From positions 1 through 15,144 of the forward strand of contig CACXEL010000299.1 of NCBI GenBank assembly GCA_902766655.1: a stretch of DNA of 15,144 nucleotides, written 5' to 3'. Source of the stretch: an uncultured Lachnospiraceae bacterium (GTDB taxonomy: Bacteria > Bacillota > Clostridia > Lachnospirales > Lachnospiraceae). Below are positions 6,086 to 14,142 of this stretch, one piece after another; position 1 is the stretch's first letter, and every line of letters begins with the position of its first letter. The translations under genes were made by a program, and so were the position numbers. The notes beneath the pieces were generated by a model. The model saw nothing but the letters and a program-made list of their open reading frames with translations. It made no database searches and was not told the DNA's origin.

Positions 6086-7558
6086 TCAGTAGATGATATT
6101 GAGCTCTGTCGCTGCGCCGGCTGACGAGAGGTCCACGATATCCGACTCCTTGATCATGACGATCTCACAGGGACGGATGGCGGGATACCGGTAGGCCGTC
6201 ATGACGCCGTTGATGCTGTAATTTCTGATCAGCCAGTTGCTGGCAGGCTCCCCGCTGACCAGGGCCGTGGTGTTCACGTTGAGGGCGAAATGGCCGGCGA
6301 TCTGCTCGGGCTCCACCTCCTGGTCGATCCTCTGGAAGCAGTCCTCGATATCCCGGTACTTGCCCGCCAGGATAAGCTCGCGGGTGTATTTTCTCTTCTC
6401 TGCCAGCCGCTTTTTCAGCATGGTGTCCACGTCCGGCACAGCTTTTCTGATTTCTGCCTCCGCCTTCTCATAGAGCATATCGAAAAGGGCTGCCTTCCCT
6501 TCGTCGTTCCTCTGCTGACCTTCATCGCTGACGCAGGCCGCCTTCAGACTTCCGTTCTCCAGGCGCTCCGCGAGCATTCTCAGGTCCGGATAATGGTACT
6601 CTCTCTTGATCAGGTCTCTGATCTCGCCGAAACCGGTCGACTCCACGAGCCTGCCCCTGGTCTCACCGACGAATTCAGCCTGGATCTGCTGGAGGATCGG
6701 ATGATTGGGGGACAGGACCCTGTGATAACCCTTGAAGAAACCGCCCTCATAGTTGTTCACGCTCACCGGGCAGCGGGCCGTGCGCCTGCGGAAGGTCTTG
6801 AGCTCATCCTCCATCTTGGCGGCCGCGCCCTGGATCGGGACACGGATACAGTCGATGAGCTCGGCGAGGCCCGGATCGTTCTCGCGGTTCTGCCAGTTGT
6901 TGATATCCTCAATATGCTTGTGGCAGTTCTCCGCGCGGGCGGCATAGTAATCGCCGGAGTCCAGCATGCGCAGCGGCATGCCGTATTTCATGGGTACCAC
7001 AGAACTGTATCCCTGCCGGGTCAGGAGGTGGAGCATGTAGGCCACCGCCTTCTCCTGGCTCATGAAATCAGCCCCGAAGCCCGCCGTCCGCATCAGATAG
7101 ACCTGGTGGGAGATGTCGGGGGATTCGGTCCCGAGACGTATCAGGAGCCTGTTGATTCTCTCCTTCTCAGTGCTGTCCTGGATGTAGCCCGCGCTGTTCC
7201 TCAGCAGGATCATATAGTGCTGATCAAAAAGGTTGGTCAGCGGGGCAAAGCGGCGCAGCTCGTAGGCCTTCTCGAAGAACCGGTCGACCCACTCGTCGGT
7301 CAGGTCCTGCAGCAGCATATGGAAGCAGCAGAGGATCCTGCCGCTGGGGACGGGCATAAGGTCCCCCTCGGAGAGCTTACGGCTCAGGAAATGAAAGAGC
7401 TCCTGGCCGCCCATGCTCTGCCCGCTCTGATAGATATACTGGCCCTCGTCGAACAGATCGCTGAGATACATCTCAAAGGTCTCGGAATCCTTCACCATGT
7501 CGAAGAAGATCATGGTGGCGTCCTGATTCATGCTGTAGTTCTTAAGCTCTGTTGGCAT
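6086..7558 (-). CDS. Unrecognised 490-aa cytoplasmic protein of the operon
   Basis: A 490-aa protein starting MPTELKNYSMNQ. The ATG at 7558 is chosen because AGGAG (7572-7568) lies 9 nt upstream; an in-frame start at 7612 would lie within the terminator-like hairpin and has no ribosome site. It has no signal peptide or membrane segment. Residues about 1-260 look mainly alpha-helical and leucine/aromatic-rich, like a helical-repeat scaffold. Residues about 300-410 are charged helices. The last 70 residues (about 420-490) are beta-rich, with NWLIRNYSING (about 442-452) and a later CEIVMIKESD; the order of an Asn-x-x-Ile-Asn-Gly turn followed by a strand is faintly reminiscent of an FHA-type sandwich. 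No catalytic motif is visible. The gene is placed between the tubulin-like gene and the 182-aa gene. Its function is unknown; a scaffold or recognition role is only a guess. Confidence 0.87.
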   Translation of the reverse strand: MPTELKNYSMNQDATMIFFDMVKDSETFEMYLSDLFDEGQYIYQSGQSMGGQELFHFLSRKLSEGDLMPVPSGRILCCFHMLLQDLTDEWVDRFFEKAYELRRFAPLTNLFDQHYMILLRNSAGYIQDSTEKERINRLLIRLGTESPDISHQVYLMRTAGFGADFMSQEKAVAYMLHLLTRQGYSSVVPMKYGMPLRMLDSGDYYAARAENCHKHIEDINNWQNRENDPGLAELIDCIRVPIQGAAAKMEDELKTFRRRTARCPVSVNNYEGGFFKGYHRVLSPNHPILQQIQAEFVGETRGRLVESTGFGEIRDLIKREYHYPDLRMLAERLENGSLKAACVSDEGQQRNDEGKAALFDMLYEKAEAEIRKAVPDVDTMLKKRLAEKRKYTRELILAGKYRDIEDCFQRIDQEVEPEQIAGHFALNVNTTALVSGEPASNWLIRNYSINGVMTAYRYPAIRPCEIVMIKESDIVDLSSAGAATELNIIY

Positions 7559-7567
7559 TTGCTGTGT

Positions 7568-7572
7568 CTCCT
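7568..7572 (-). promoter_or_regulatory. Ribosome binding site of the 490-aa gene
   Basis: AGGAG on the minus strand, 9 nt before the ATG at 7558 and about 10 nt after the T tract of the terminator-like hairpin. It fixes the start downstream of that hairpin. Confidence 0.65.
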
Positions 7573-7582
7573 GTCTTTCTGT

Positions 7583-7614
7583 AAAAGGATGATACGGCCG
7601 CAGCCGTATCATCC
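7583..7614 (-). terminator. Internal terminator-like hairpin (attenuator candidate)
   Basis: On the minus strand, GGATGATACGGC (7614-7603) pairs perfectly with GCCGTATCATCC (7598-7587) around a 4-nt loop, TGCG, followed by TTTT (7586-7583). This has the form of an intrinsic terminator with a short T tract. It stands 168-112 bp downstream of the tubulin-like stop region and only about 25 nt before the start of the 490-aa gene, so it is placed to reduce, not abolish, transcription into the downstream genes. It could also protect the 3' end of the upstream message. Confidence 0.7.
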
Positions 7615-7725
7615 TCTCTCAGGAATGATCAAAGTTACCGTAACGGTCCGCCCCCGGACCGGGAGGCAAGGCAGGCCTGCCATCCGGCTTTTCGCGTAAG
7701 GGCCGGGTGCTCGATTCCTATCTGT

Positions 7726-10700
7726 TTACTGGAGGCTCTTCAGGGCATCCGCGACGGCCTGGTAAAGGGTCGCCAGGCGGTCCGCAACGGCGAAGTCGGC
7801 ATCCTCCAGCTCATAGGCGTCCATGATGGCGTCCACCGGATCCTTCTTCCTGCCGAACTTGGCGGTGAAGGCGCCGAGCTCGTCCTCCAGGATTGGGAGA
7901 CGGGCATCCAGGAGCTGGTCGAACTGCTTGTCGCTCATCTTGTCGGAGAGGGCGACGCGGACATCCTCCAGGGTATCCTCCTCCAGGCTGCCGTCCTCCA
8001 GCAGCTCCAGGTACTTGTCGTAAATGATGGCCAGCTTGAAGCCGTCGCCCAGAAGAGTCTTCTGGAAGTCGCCGAGATTCATCTTGAGCCTTCTGGAGAA
8101 GGTGATCAGGTCCGCCGTGGCGCCGCGGGCGCTGGTCTGGACAGTCCACTCGTACTGGTCTTCATCCGGGTTGACGACACCGCCGGTGATAAAGGCGATG
8201 AACTTCCTGGCCCGGTTCTTGACCGCCTCGGCCTCCTTCCTGCCGACCAGGGTCTTCTCGCGCTCCTTCAGGGCCTGCTCGACCTCATAGTAGCGGTAGA
8301 GGGTATCCTCCATGGTCTGGTAGAGGTTGGTCGCCTTGCGCATGATGCGCTTCATGTAGGCCTTGTGGGTCTTGGTGATCCTGTCCTCGCTCCAGTGCTC
8401 GAGGCGGATGATCTCGCTGAAGTCGAAGCCCCTGGGGCCGAAGGCCGGGCTGTTCTGCAGGGCGATCTGCTTGCGGAAGACGCTGGAGGAATGGCTGTTG
8501 CGGCCTTTCAGGTAATCGAAGAGGAGCTTGCCGCGCTCATAGAAGCCGTTCTCGTCCGTCTCGCCGTAGCCCTTGACGTTGAGATCCTGCCAGTCGCGCG
8601 GAAGGATGTTCAGATAGTACTTGTAGGTATCGCCCGTGCGCTCGCACTCGATGATCTTGAGCTCCAGGGCCTTCTCGATCTTCTTGTCGAAGATATCGCG
8701 GCGGTATTTGGCTTCCGCGGTGTTCTCCTGGGAGCTGAAGTCATTCTGGTAGCGGAGCAGGTTGATGGACGGATAATGCAGCCAGGAGAGACCGGTGCCG
8801 TAGGCCATGTCGTCCTCGGCGCTCAGCCGGCTGGCGGAAAGTCCCAGCTCACGGTCGGTCTCGGACTTGGTCAGTTCCTTGTACTGGGCGTACCCGGTGT
8901 CCATGTGGAGACGGATGTGCTCGCCGTTGCTCAGGTGCATGGTGGCGCTGGCGGCCGCCTCGTAGCCGTTCTCCCAGAGCTGGAGGTTCTTCAGGTCGCA
9001 GAGGCCGTTGCCGACGGAGGCCTGGTAGCAGACGATGGCGTCCACGACGGAGGAGACCGCCATGGTGTCGCCCTCATTGATGTGGCGCCTGAAGGCGTTC
9101 TCGATGGTCTGGCCGTGGGAGCCGGTCATGAGCTTCCTGGGAACAAGGATGACCTTGTTGATATGGCCGAACTTGTCGCCCTTGAGCTCCAGGGACGGCG
9201 TACTGGTCTGAATGAGTCTCCTCATGATGTCGTCGACGGAGTTGTTGATCCGGATGGTCTGCTCCGTCTGGGGGATGTCCTTGAGTACCTCCTCGAAGTA
9301 GTCGGTGATGGTCAGGTTGAGGCCGCCCGTGGCGCCGGAGTACTTGCCGACGCTGCAGATCCGGCTCATGACGTCGTCGAACTGACGGCGGGCCTTGCCC
9401 GGCTCACCGCTGATCCAGGCTTCCAGGTTCTCATAGAAGTCGTCGATCAGGGCTCTCTTGGCGTCGATGACGTTGATGCCGTTGACCTTGGTCTCGACAC
9501 GGCCGCGGACCCAGCCGTAGACAGCCGCGTCCGAGCAGAGGTTCACGCCGTTGGGGTCGCCGGTGGAGGAGGCGAACTTCTTGTAATCCGCCTCGTCAAG
9601 GCTGCTGCCCACGCCGGTGTAGTAGTCCATCATGGTCTCGATGACGCTGGCGAACCTGGAGCAGTATTCCTTGAAGCGGACGATCCTGTCGTCGAACTCC
9701 GTCTTCCAGCCGCCGTTGCCGCCGGTCATCCGCTGGGAGACCTTGCAGTAGATATCGGTCTGGGCGGCGGACCTGGCGGTCTGGCACCACTCGTCGACAG
9801 TCTTCACCATGATGCTGTCGACCAGCTTGCCGAAGAAGCCCTTGACCTGGATGGTGCCGGGATAGCGGCCGGGTGTGTTGGCCATCTTGTTGAACTCGGA
9901 GGCCACGACCTCGATCTGGTGGCGGAGGGAGATATCGGAATAGTTCTCCGGAACGCCCTTCTCGTCGTCGTTGCCCTTGCCCTCATAGAGGTACTCGATG
10001 GCCCTGGGGCCGTAGGTGTTCATAATCAGGCGGGCCTGGGTCTCGATGGAGGTGTAAAGCTTCTGGAGCTCGACCGGGAATTCGGCTACAGCCTTGTTGA
10101 CCGTCTTCTCGACGTTGAAGCCCTTGAGATACTCTCTGAAATCGCCGGTGGCCAGCTGGTCGTAGGTGACCTCGTACTGGTTCTCGCCCACGCCCGTCTT
10201 GGAGGAGAAGATGCGGAGGACCTTGTTCTTCAGGGAGTTGGCGTCCAGCTTGGCCCGATTGTCAAGACCGAGCAGGGTCCGCATGGCCGTCTCGAACTCG
10301 ATGCGGGTGAGTCTCCTGTCCTTGGTGCAGAAGGCTGCCTTCTGGGCGTCCTGAACGCCGAGGGTGTCGACGGCGGTGTACATTTTCCTGTTGACACGGC
10401 TGACCACGTTGGGGATGACGATCTTCTCCGGGATGGAGGCGTGGGCAAAGCCGATGCCGCAGTAGAGGTGGGAGTCCTCGGGGCAGGCGTCCGCCTTGAG
10501 GATGCCCGCGTTCATCATCTCCTTCTCGGACATGGTGGTGGCGCGGATGGTCAGGTTGTTGCTGTAGAAGGCTCTCTGCTCGAACTTGCCGTCGGAGTCG
10601 GCGATGGAGTTGACGATGGTCTCGGCGATCATGGAGACAGCCGCGTCGTAGTCGCCGGAAATGAGGACCGGGAAGTCATAGAGCCTGTTCACATTGGAGA

Positions 10701-11526
10701 CCTCAACGTCGTTGGCGGCCACCTGGGAGGGGAAGAGCTCCTTGCGGTCGTCCTCGAAGTCGATGCTCATGTAGCTCTCCAGCTCCTTGAGGGCCGCGAA
10801 GCCGTTCCGGTAGAGGCTGTTCTTGGAGGCCGTGGAGCTGGCGTAGCGCTCGGCCGTATCCGGCAGCATCAGGTAGCCGTAAACGCGGACGTCATTCTTG
10901 TTGGGGCAGGCGCGTCTTGCCTGGGCCGCGATGTCCAGGAAGGTACCGCTGCCGTTGCCGCCGCTGATACCGGAGAGGATCATGATATCCACCGGCAGGT
11001 TGGCGAAGCCCTTCCAGTCGTTCTTGAAAAGGTTCTCGATGTGGTCGCGGAGGATCTCATCGTTGGTCTTGCCGCCGTTCTTGTCGTAGAGCTTGATCTT
11101 GCCGGTCATACGGTCCTGGCTGGCGCCGTCGGAATTGAGCAGGGTGACGTTGTAGTCGGCCGGCACGAACTTCTTGTAGAAGAAGTCTCTGTTGCTGGCG
11201 ATCATGCGCTGGTCGGCCGCCGGGGAGGAGATGTTGATGACATCGATGCCCAGCTTCTTCATGGCCTCGATCTCGCCCGTGGAGGAGTCCACGACGATGA
11301 ATTTGACGTAGGTGGCAAAATCCGGCGTCAGCTTCTGGTTGGCCGTCTTCATGGCCTCCCGGATGGCGGACATGCCGGAACCGCCGCTGCTGATGACCAA
11401 GGTCAGGCCCTGCTTTCTGGGCGCTCTCTTGTTCTCCACGCCGAACAGGGTGCCGTTGCCGGCATCGACCTTGCCGACATCAAGCATGATTTCAAGCTGC
11501 TCTCTGGATAACTGTTCTGTTGCCAT
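7726..11526 (-). CDS. Large tubulin/FtsZ-superfamily protein (Tubulin_2-like)
   Basis: A 1266-aa cytoplasmic protein with a strong ribosome site (GAGGAGG, 11537-11531) close before its ATG. The tubulin signature is the loop SGISGGNGSGTF (185-196), matching the GGGTGSG-type T4 phosphate loop, after hydrophobic strand VDIMIL. An N-terminal glycine loop (VISSGGSGMSAI, about 44-55) corresponds to the T1 region, and VVDSSTGE (about 78-85) to the T3 region. The catalytic T7 loop could not be assigned with confidence. Canonical FtsZ is about 350-400 aa; here some 800 further residues, mainly charged and helical with no membrane segment, follow the GTPase-like core. This size and motif order fit the Tubulin_2 / FtsZ-like group known from context analysis to sit beside vWA and GTPase genes. 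The likely role is a GTP-dependent polymer or scaffold at the membrane; polymerisation is inferred from the superfamily. Its gene is flanked by intergenic hairpins that may raise its relative output. It has no in-register TTA, CTA or TCA codon over about 1049 codons. Confidence 0.92.
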   Translation of the reverse strand: MATEQLSREQLEIMLDVGKVDAGNGTLFGVENKRAPRKQGLTLVISSGGSGMSAIREAMKTANQKLTPDFATYVKFIVVDSSTGEIEAMKKLGIDVINISSPAADQRMIASNRDFFYKKFVPADYNVTLLNSDGASQDRMTGKIKLYDKNGGKTNDEILRDHIENLFKNDWKGFANLPVDIMILSGISGGNGSGTFLDIAAQARRACPNKNDVRVYGYLMLPDTAERYASSTASKNSLYRNGFAALKELESYMSIDFEDDRKELFPSQVAANDVEVSNVNRLYDFPVLISGDYDAAVSMIAETIVNSIADSDGKFEQRAFYSNNLTIRATTMSEKEMMNAGILKADACPEDSHLYCGIGFAHASIPEKIVIPNVVSRVNRKMYTAVDTLGVQDAQKAAFCTKDRRLTRIEFETAMRTLLGLDNRAKLDANSLKNKVLRIFSSKTGVGENQYEVTYDQLATGDFREYLKGFNVEKTVNKAVAEFPVELQKLYTSIETQARLIMNTYGPRAIEYLYEGKGNDDEKGVPENYSDISLRHQIEVVASEFNKMANTPGRYPGTIQVKGFFGKLVDSIMVKTVDEWCQTARSAAQTDIYCKVSQRMTGGNGGWKTEFDDRIVRFKEYCSRFASVIETMMDYYTGVGSSLDEADYKKFASSTGDPNGVNLCSDAAVYGWVRGRVETKVNGINVIDAKRALIDDFYENLEAWISGEPGKARRQFDDVMSRICSVGKYSGATGGLNLTITDYFEEVLKDIPQTEQTIRINNSVDDIMRRLIQTSTPSLELKGDKFGHINKVILVPRKLMTGSHGQTIENAFRRHINEGDTMAVSSVVDAIVCYQASVGNGLCDLKNLQLWENGYEAAASATMHLSNGEHIRLHMDTGYAQYKELTKSETDRELGLSASRLSAEDDMAYGTGLSWLHYPSINLLRYQNDFSSQENTAEAKYRRDIFDKKIEKALELKIIECERTGDTYKYYLNILPRDWQDLNVKGYGETDENGFYERGKLLFDYLKGRNSHSSSVFRKQIALQNSPAFGPRGFDFSEIIRLEHWSEDRITKTHKAYMKRIMRKATNLYQTMEDTLYRYYEVEQALKEREKTLVGRKEAEAVKNRARKFIAFITGGVVNPDEDQYEWTVQTSARGATADLITFSRRLKMNLGDFQKTLLGDGFKLAIIYDKYLELLEDGSLEEDTLEDVRVALSDKMSDKQFDQLLDARLPILEDELGAFTAKFGRKKDPVDAIMDAYELEDADFAVADRLATLYQAVADALKSLQ

Positions 11527-11530
11527 ATTT

Positions 11531-11537
11531 CCTCCTC
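11531..11537 (-). promoter_or_regulatory. Strong ribosome binding site of the tubulin-like gene
   Basis: GAGGAGG on the minus strand, 4 nt from the ATG at 11526 measured from its last G. It is the strongest such site in the operon, consistent with high expression of the tubulin-like protein. Confidence 0.7.
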
Positions 11538-11584
11538 ATGTAATGGTCAGTCCATTCAATTAACGCCGTAAATATATATCTGCA

Positions 11585-11611
11585 CGCGCCGCAGCTGTTC
11601 GGTGCGGCGCG
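11585..11611 (-). other. Perfect 9-bp GC-rich hairpin between vWA and tubulin-like genes
   Basis: On the minus strand CGCGCCGCA (11611-11603) pairs with TGCGGCGCG (11593-11585) across a 9-nt loop. It sits in the 135-bp gap (11527-11661). No T tract follows directly, only an AT-rich ATATATATTTA run, so it is unlikely to be a standard terminator. It could stabilise or process the message, or mark the upstream edge of an internal promoter in the AT-rich stretch; no good -35 was found. Confidence 0.6.
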
Positions 11612-11661
11612 GCCGGTGTACGTAAACCTGCCGGATCGCATTCCCGCGGGAAGCTTTCCGG

Positions 11662-14136
11662 TCAGCCGATCCTCGTCAGCGTGACCGAGAGCATCGGACT
11701 GGTGATCCGGATCTCATGTCCCCGTCTGATCTCCACCTTCTTCAGCTTCTTCGGATCCTCCTCAGGCATACCGTCGATCTCGACCTCCATGCCGTTCAGA
11801 TTCGTGACGAAGACGCTCTTGGAGAGCTTGCTGCCGGCCTCCAGCGTGACCTTGCCGAAGCCGTTGTCCATATCCAACTCTGCCAGCAGGCGGTCCAGGT
11901 TGCATTTTGCCCTCTTGCCGCTGCCCGTGGAGCCGATCCTGATCTCCGGCTCATTGCCGCCGGAGCTGGTGTAGATGTCCCAGGTGCCGTAGATCTTCCT
12001 GCCTGTGAAGAGGAAAATGCAGACACCGATGGCGGCGATGAGAAGCACAGCCAGAATGCCGACCGGCAACCCGAACTTCCCGACGACGATGTCCTTGTTG
12101 GTGCGGGAGGTCACATCGAAGACGATGGTATAGTTGACCAGGATATCGTTGTCGTCCATACCCACGACGGAGAAGGTGGCCTTGCCGCTCTTCTCGGCCG
12201 TGAAGGTGATGCCGGTGCGCTCGCGGTCCTGCATCCAGGTGATGCAGCTGTCTTCATTTTTGTCCTCGAGGACGGCGATCCTGGGCGGCTGGCCGTCGGG
12301 GTCGCTGAAGAAGCGGTCCCACCTGAACTCCATCTGCTTCGGATACTTGTCGCTGTCCGGGGAGAGCTCGACTGTGATGTGCATGTCCTCCTCGGACCCG
12401 GTGAAAGCCAGAGGCTGGTTGGTGACCTCAAAGTTGAAGGTCTGGGTGGCCTCGTCCTTGTCGGACCCGTCCGTTGCTTTGACCGTTACCGGGTAGACGC
12501 CGGCCTGGCTGCCCGCCAGCATGGTCAGAACGCCGTCCGGCGAGATCCTGTCCCTGATGTTGACCGTCTTGTCGTAATCGACGCTGTAGATCAGGGCATC
12601 GCCGTCCGGGCTGTCAAAATACTCGTCCAGGCGGATGCCGCCGGCCTCCTTTCCGCAGTCCGCGCTGATATCGGGAATCTGTCCCTTCGGATAAGTCGGC
12701 TCGTTGTCGATGGTGTAGAGGAACTTGCCGCTGGCCTTGAAGCCGTTGCGGAAGCCCTCGTCGTCGACCCGGGCGTAGACGCTGTAGCTGCCCTTCTTCT
12801 CGAAGGTGTAGGAGGCCAGGTAGCCTTCGCTGGTGGCGGACATGTCCATGACGGGCTTGTCGTTGATGTAGAGCTTGGCCGGATGATCCTTGTAGAAGGT
12901 ATCGGAGACGAAAGCCCTGTCGCCGTACTCGTAGGCCGCCTTGAATTCCACCGTCGACTGCGCGTCGATCTCGCCGCTGGCGGCGGAGGAGTAGAGAGCC
13001 AGGTTGGTCTGGGTCATGCGGACGCTGGCGGCCGTGAAGGTACCCTCGCCCTCCTTGACGCCCTTCATGTCCGTGCACCACTTGCCGGACGCCGGCGCAT
13101 AGACCTTGAGCATGATGTACTGCCTGTCAAAGACCGCAGCCATGTTCCCGTCCACCTGGGTGTCGTCGGACCGGTCGAAGGCGACCTCCCGGCCATCGGG
13201 TGTCGTGACCGTGAAGCCGGTGACCTTGTCGAGGACCTCGCTCGTGAAGGTCACGGACCACTCGGCGATCATCTCGCCTACGTTCTCCTCGTAGTGGGGT
13301 CCGGTCACCGTTGTGGTGGTCACCGTCTTGAAGAATTTATCGATGATCTCCTGGAACTTTTCCTGTGCCTGGGCGGTATCCCGCAGCTCGATCGGCGCGG
13401 TGCCGGTCTTCTTCGGAATGTTCTCCCTCATCTGATAATAACCGATAGCACCGTAATTTGTTGCATCCTTCGTGTTTCCGCCGGCAAAATTCAGCTCCAT
13501 GCCGTAGACGTCCCAGCCGTTGGAGGAGGCGACGGAGAGCGATTCCTCCATACTGGTGTAATCCATGTACATACTCAGGTAGGGGTTGTAGCCGTCCTGC
13601 TGGCCCTCCACCTGGCCGTCCGTCATGAGAATGATGGCCGCATTGTTCCTGGCGGCCCCGTTATCCGCGAGCATTTTGGAAGCCGCCTTCATGGCATAGC
13701 CGACCGGGGAGAGCGGGCCTGACTTGGCCGTCTCCACGTCGATGATTTTCTTGGCCGCTGTCTTCACCTTCTTGCGGGTGAAGTCCTGAAGGGGAAAGGC
13801 CACCTTGATCAGGTTCCGGCAGGCCGTATCGTCAGGGCAGATGTTGTAGGCCTCCGCGCCGTAATCGACGCCGAAAACAACGATGCCCAGCCGGCACGCT
13901 CTCCCTTCCGGCAGGAGGTCGATGAACATTTTCGTTCCGGCTGCCACCAGCTTGTTGGGGTCGTTGGCCGGCATGGTCCCGGAGCAGTCTATGACCAGGA
14001 CAAAGTCCACCGGCGTCTCATCGATCTCGCCCTCTTCCGCCCGCACGGGCACGGCAGGCAGGCACATCGAAACAAAAAAAACAAGAGCCAGGAAAAACGC
14101 CAGCACTCCCGCTCTCTTCGACCTGATTCCGCTCAT
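11662..14136 (-). CDS. Secreted/membrane-anchored von Willebrand A domain protein
   Basis: An 824-aa protein starting MSGIRSKRAG. The ATG at 14136 is used because GGGGGAA (14149-14143) lies 6 nt upstream and because it places a basic head directly before the signal sequence; an in-frame TTG at 14172 and an ATG at 14151 are weaker. Layout: signal peptide (1-33, hydrophobic core about 10-28, ending near VRAEEG); vWA domain (about 43-270) with an intact metal site, DCSGT (50-54), a Ser/Pro loop near 139-144 and TDG (172-174); a beta-rich region to about 480; two Ig/cadherin-like modules (about 483-573 and 574-676), the first with an EYFDSPDGD start; a transmembrane segment (about 691-711) followed by Gly-Arg-Lys; and a cytoplasmic domain (about 714-824). 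That last domain is beta-rich with IRIG (732-735) and NGMEVEIDG (781-789), loosely FHA-like. vWA proteins bind ligands through a metal ion. This one is external, first in the operon, and its tail could signal to the tubulin-like protein. Confidence 0.92.
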   Translation of the reverse strand: MSGIRSKRAGVLAFFLALVFFVSMCLPAVPVRAEEGEIDETPVDFVLVIDCSGTMPANDPNKLVAAGTKMFIDLLPEGRACRLGIVVFGVDYGAEAYNICPDDTACRNLIKVAFPLQDFTRKKVKTAAKKIIDVETAKSGPLSPVGYAMKAASKMLADNGAARNNAAIILMTDGQVEGQQDGYNPYLSMYMDYTSMEESLSVASSNGWDVYGMELNFAGGNTKDATNYGAIGYYQMRENIPKKTGTAPIELRDTAQAQEKFQEIIDKFFKTVTTTTVTGPHYEENVGEMIAEWSVTFTSEVLDKVTGFTVTTPDGREVAFDRSDDTQVDGNMAAVFDRQYIMLKVYAPASGKWCTDMKGVKEGEGTFTAASVRMTQTNLALYSSAASGEIDAQSTVEFKAAYEYGDRAFVSDTFYKDHPAKLYINDKPVMDMSATSEGYLASYTFEKKGSYSVYARVDDEGFRNGFKASGKFLYTIDNEPTYPKGQIPDISADCGKEAGGIRLDEYFDSPDGDALIYSVDYDKTVNIRDRISPDGVLTMLAGSQAGVYPVTVKATDGSDKDEATQTFNFEVTNQPLAFTGSEEDMHITVELSPDSDKYPKQMEFRWDRFFSDPDGQPPRIAVLEDKNEDSCITWMQDRERTGITFTAEKSGKATFSVVGMDDNDILVNYTIVFDVTSRTNKDIVVGKFGLPVGILAVLLIAAIGVCIFLFTGRKIYGTWDIYTSSGGNEPEIRIGSTGSGKRAKCNLDRLLAELDMDNGFGKVTLEAGSKLSKSVFVTNLNGMEVEIDGMPEEDPKKLKKVEIRRGHEIRITSPMLSVTLTRIG

Positions 14137-14142
14137 AGCATG

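Larger units (their letters stand above)
7559..7725 (-). other. Structured 167-bp spacer after the tubulin-like gene
   Basis: Apart from the terminator-like hairpin, this spacer holds a perfect 6-bp stem GGTCCG/CGGACC with a 4-nt loop (7645-7660) and a 12-bp palindrome GGCAGGCCTGCC (7670-7681). I see no open frame of note and no convincing promoter. Several compact stems in series suggest a structured RNA segment that divides the operon message. Confidence 0.5.

Noticed and set aside
6290..7699. Plus-strand open frame of 469 codons opposite the 490-aa gene
   Set aside because: It is an antisense shadow with low-complexity composition, and it runs through the intergenic hairpins.
8365..11511. 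Plus-strand open frame of 1048 codons opposite the tubulin-like gene
   Set aside because: It is codon-aligned with the minus-strand gene and its composition (Val/Leu/Gly/Asp/Ala/His-rich, no domain motifs) is the expected mirror of GC-rich codon use. The minus strand has tubulin motifs and a strong ribosome site.
11716..13722. Plus-strand open frame of 668 codons opposite the vWA gene
   Set aside because: It is the codon-aligned antisense of a gene with signal peptide, metal site and membrane segment; its Val/Asp/Gly/His-rich composition is typical of antisense frames.
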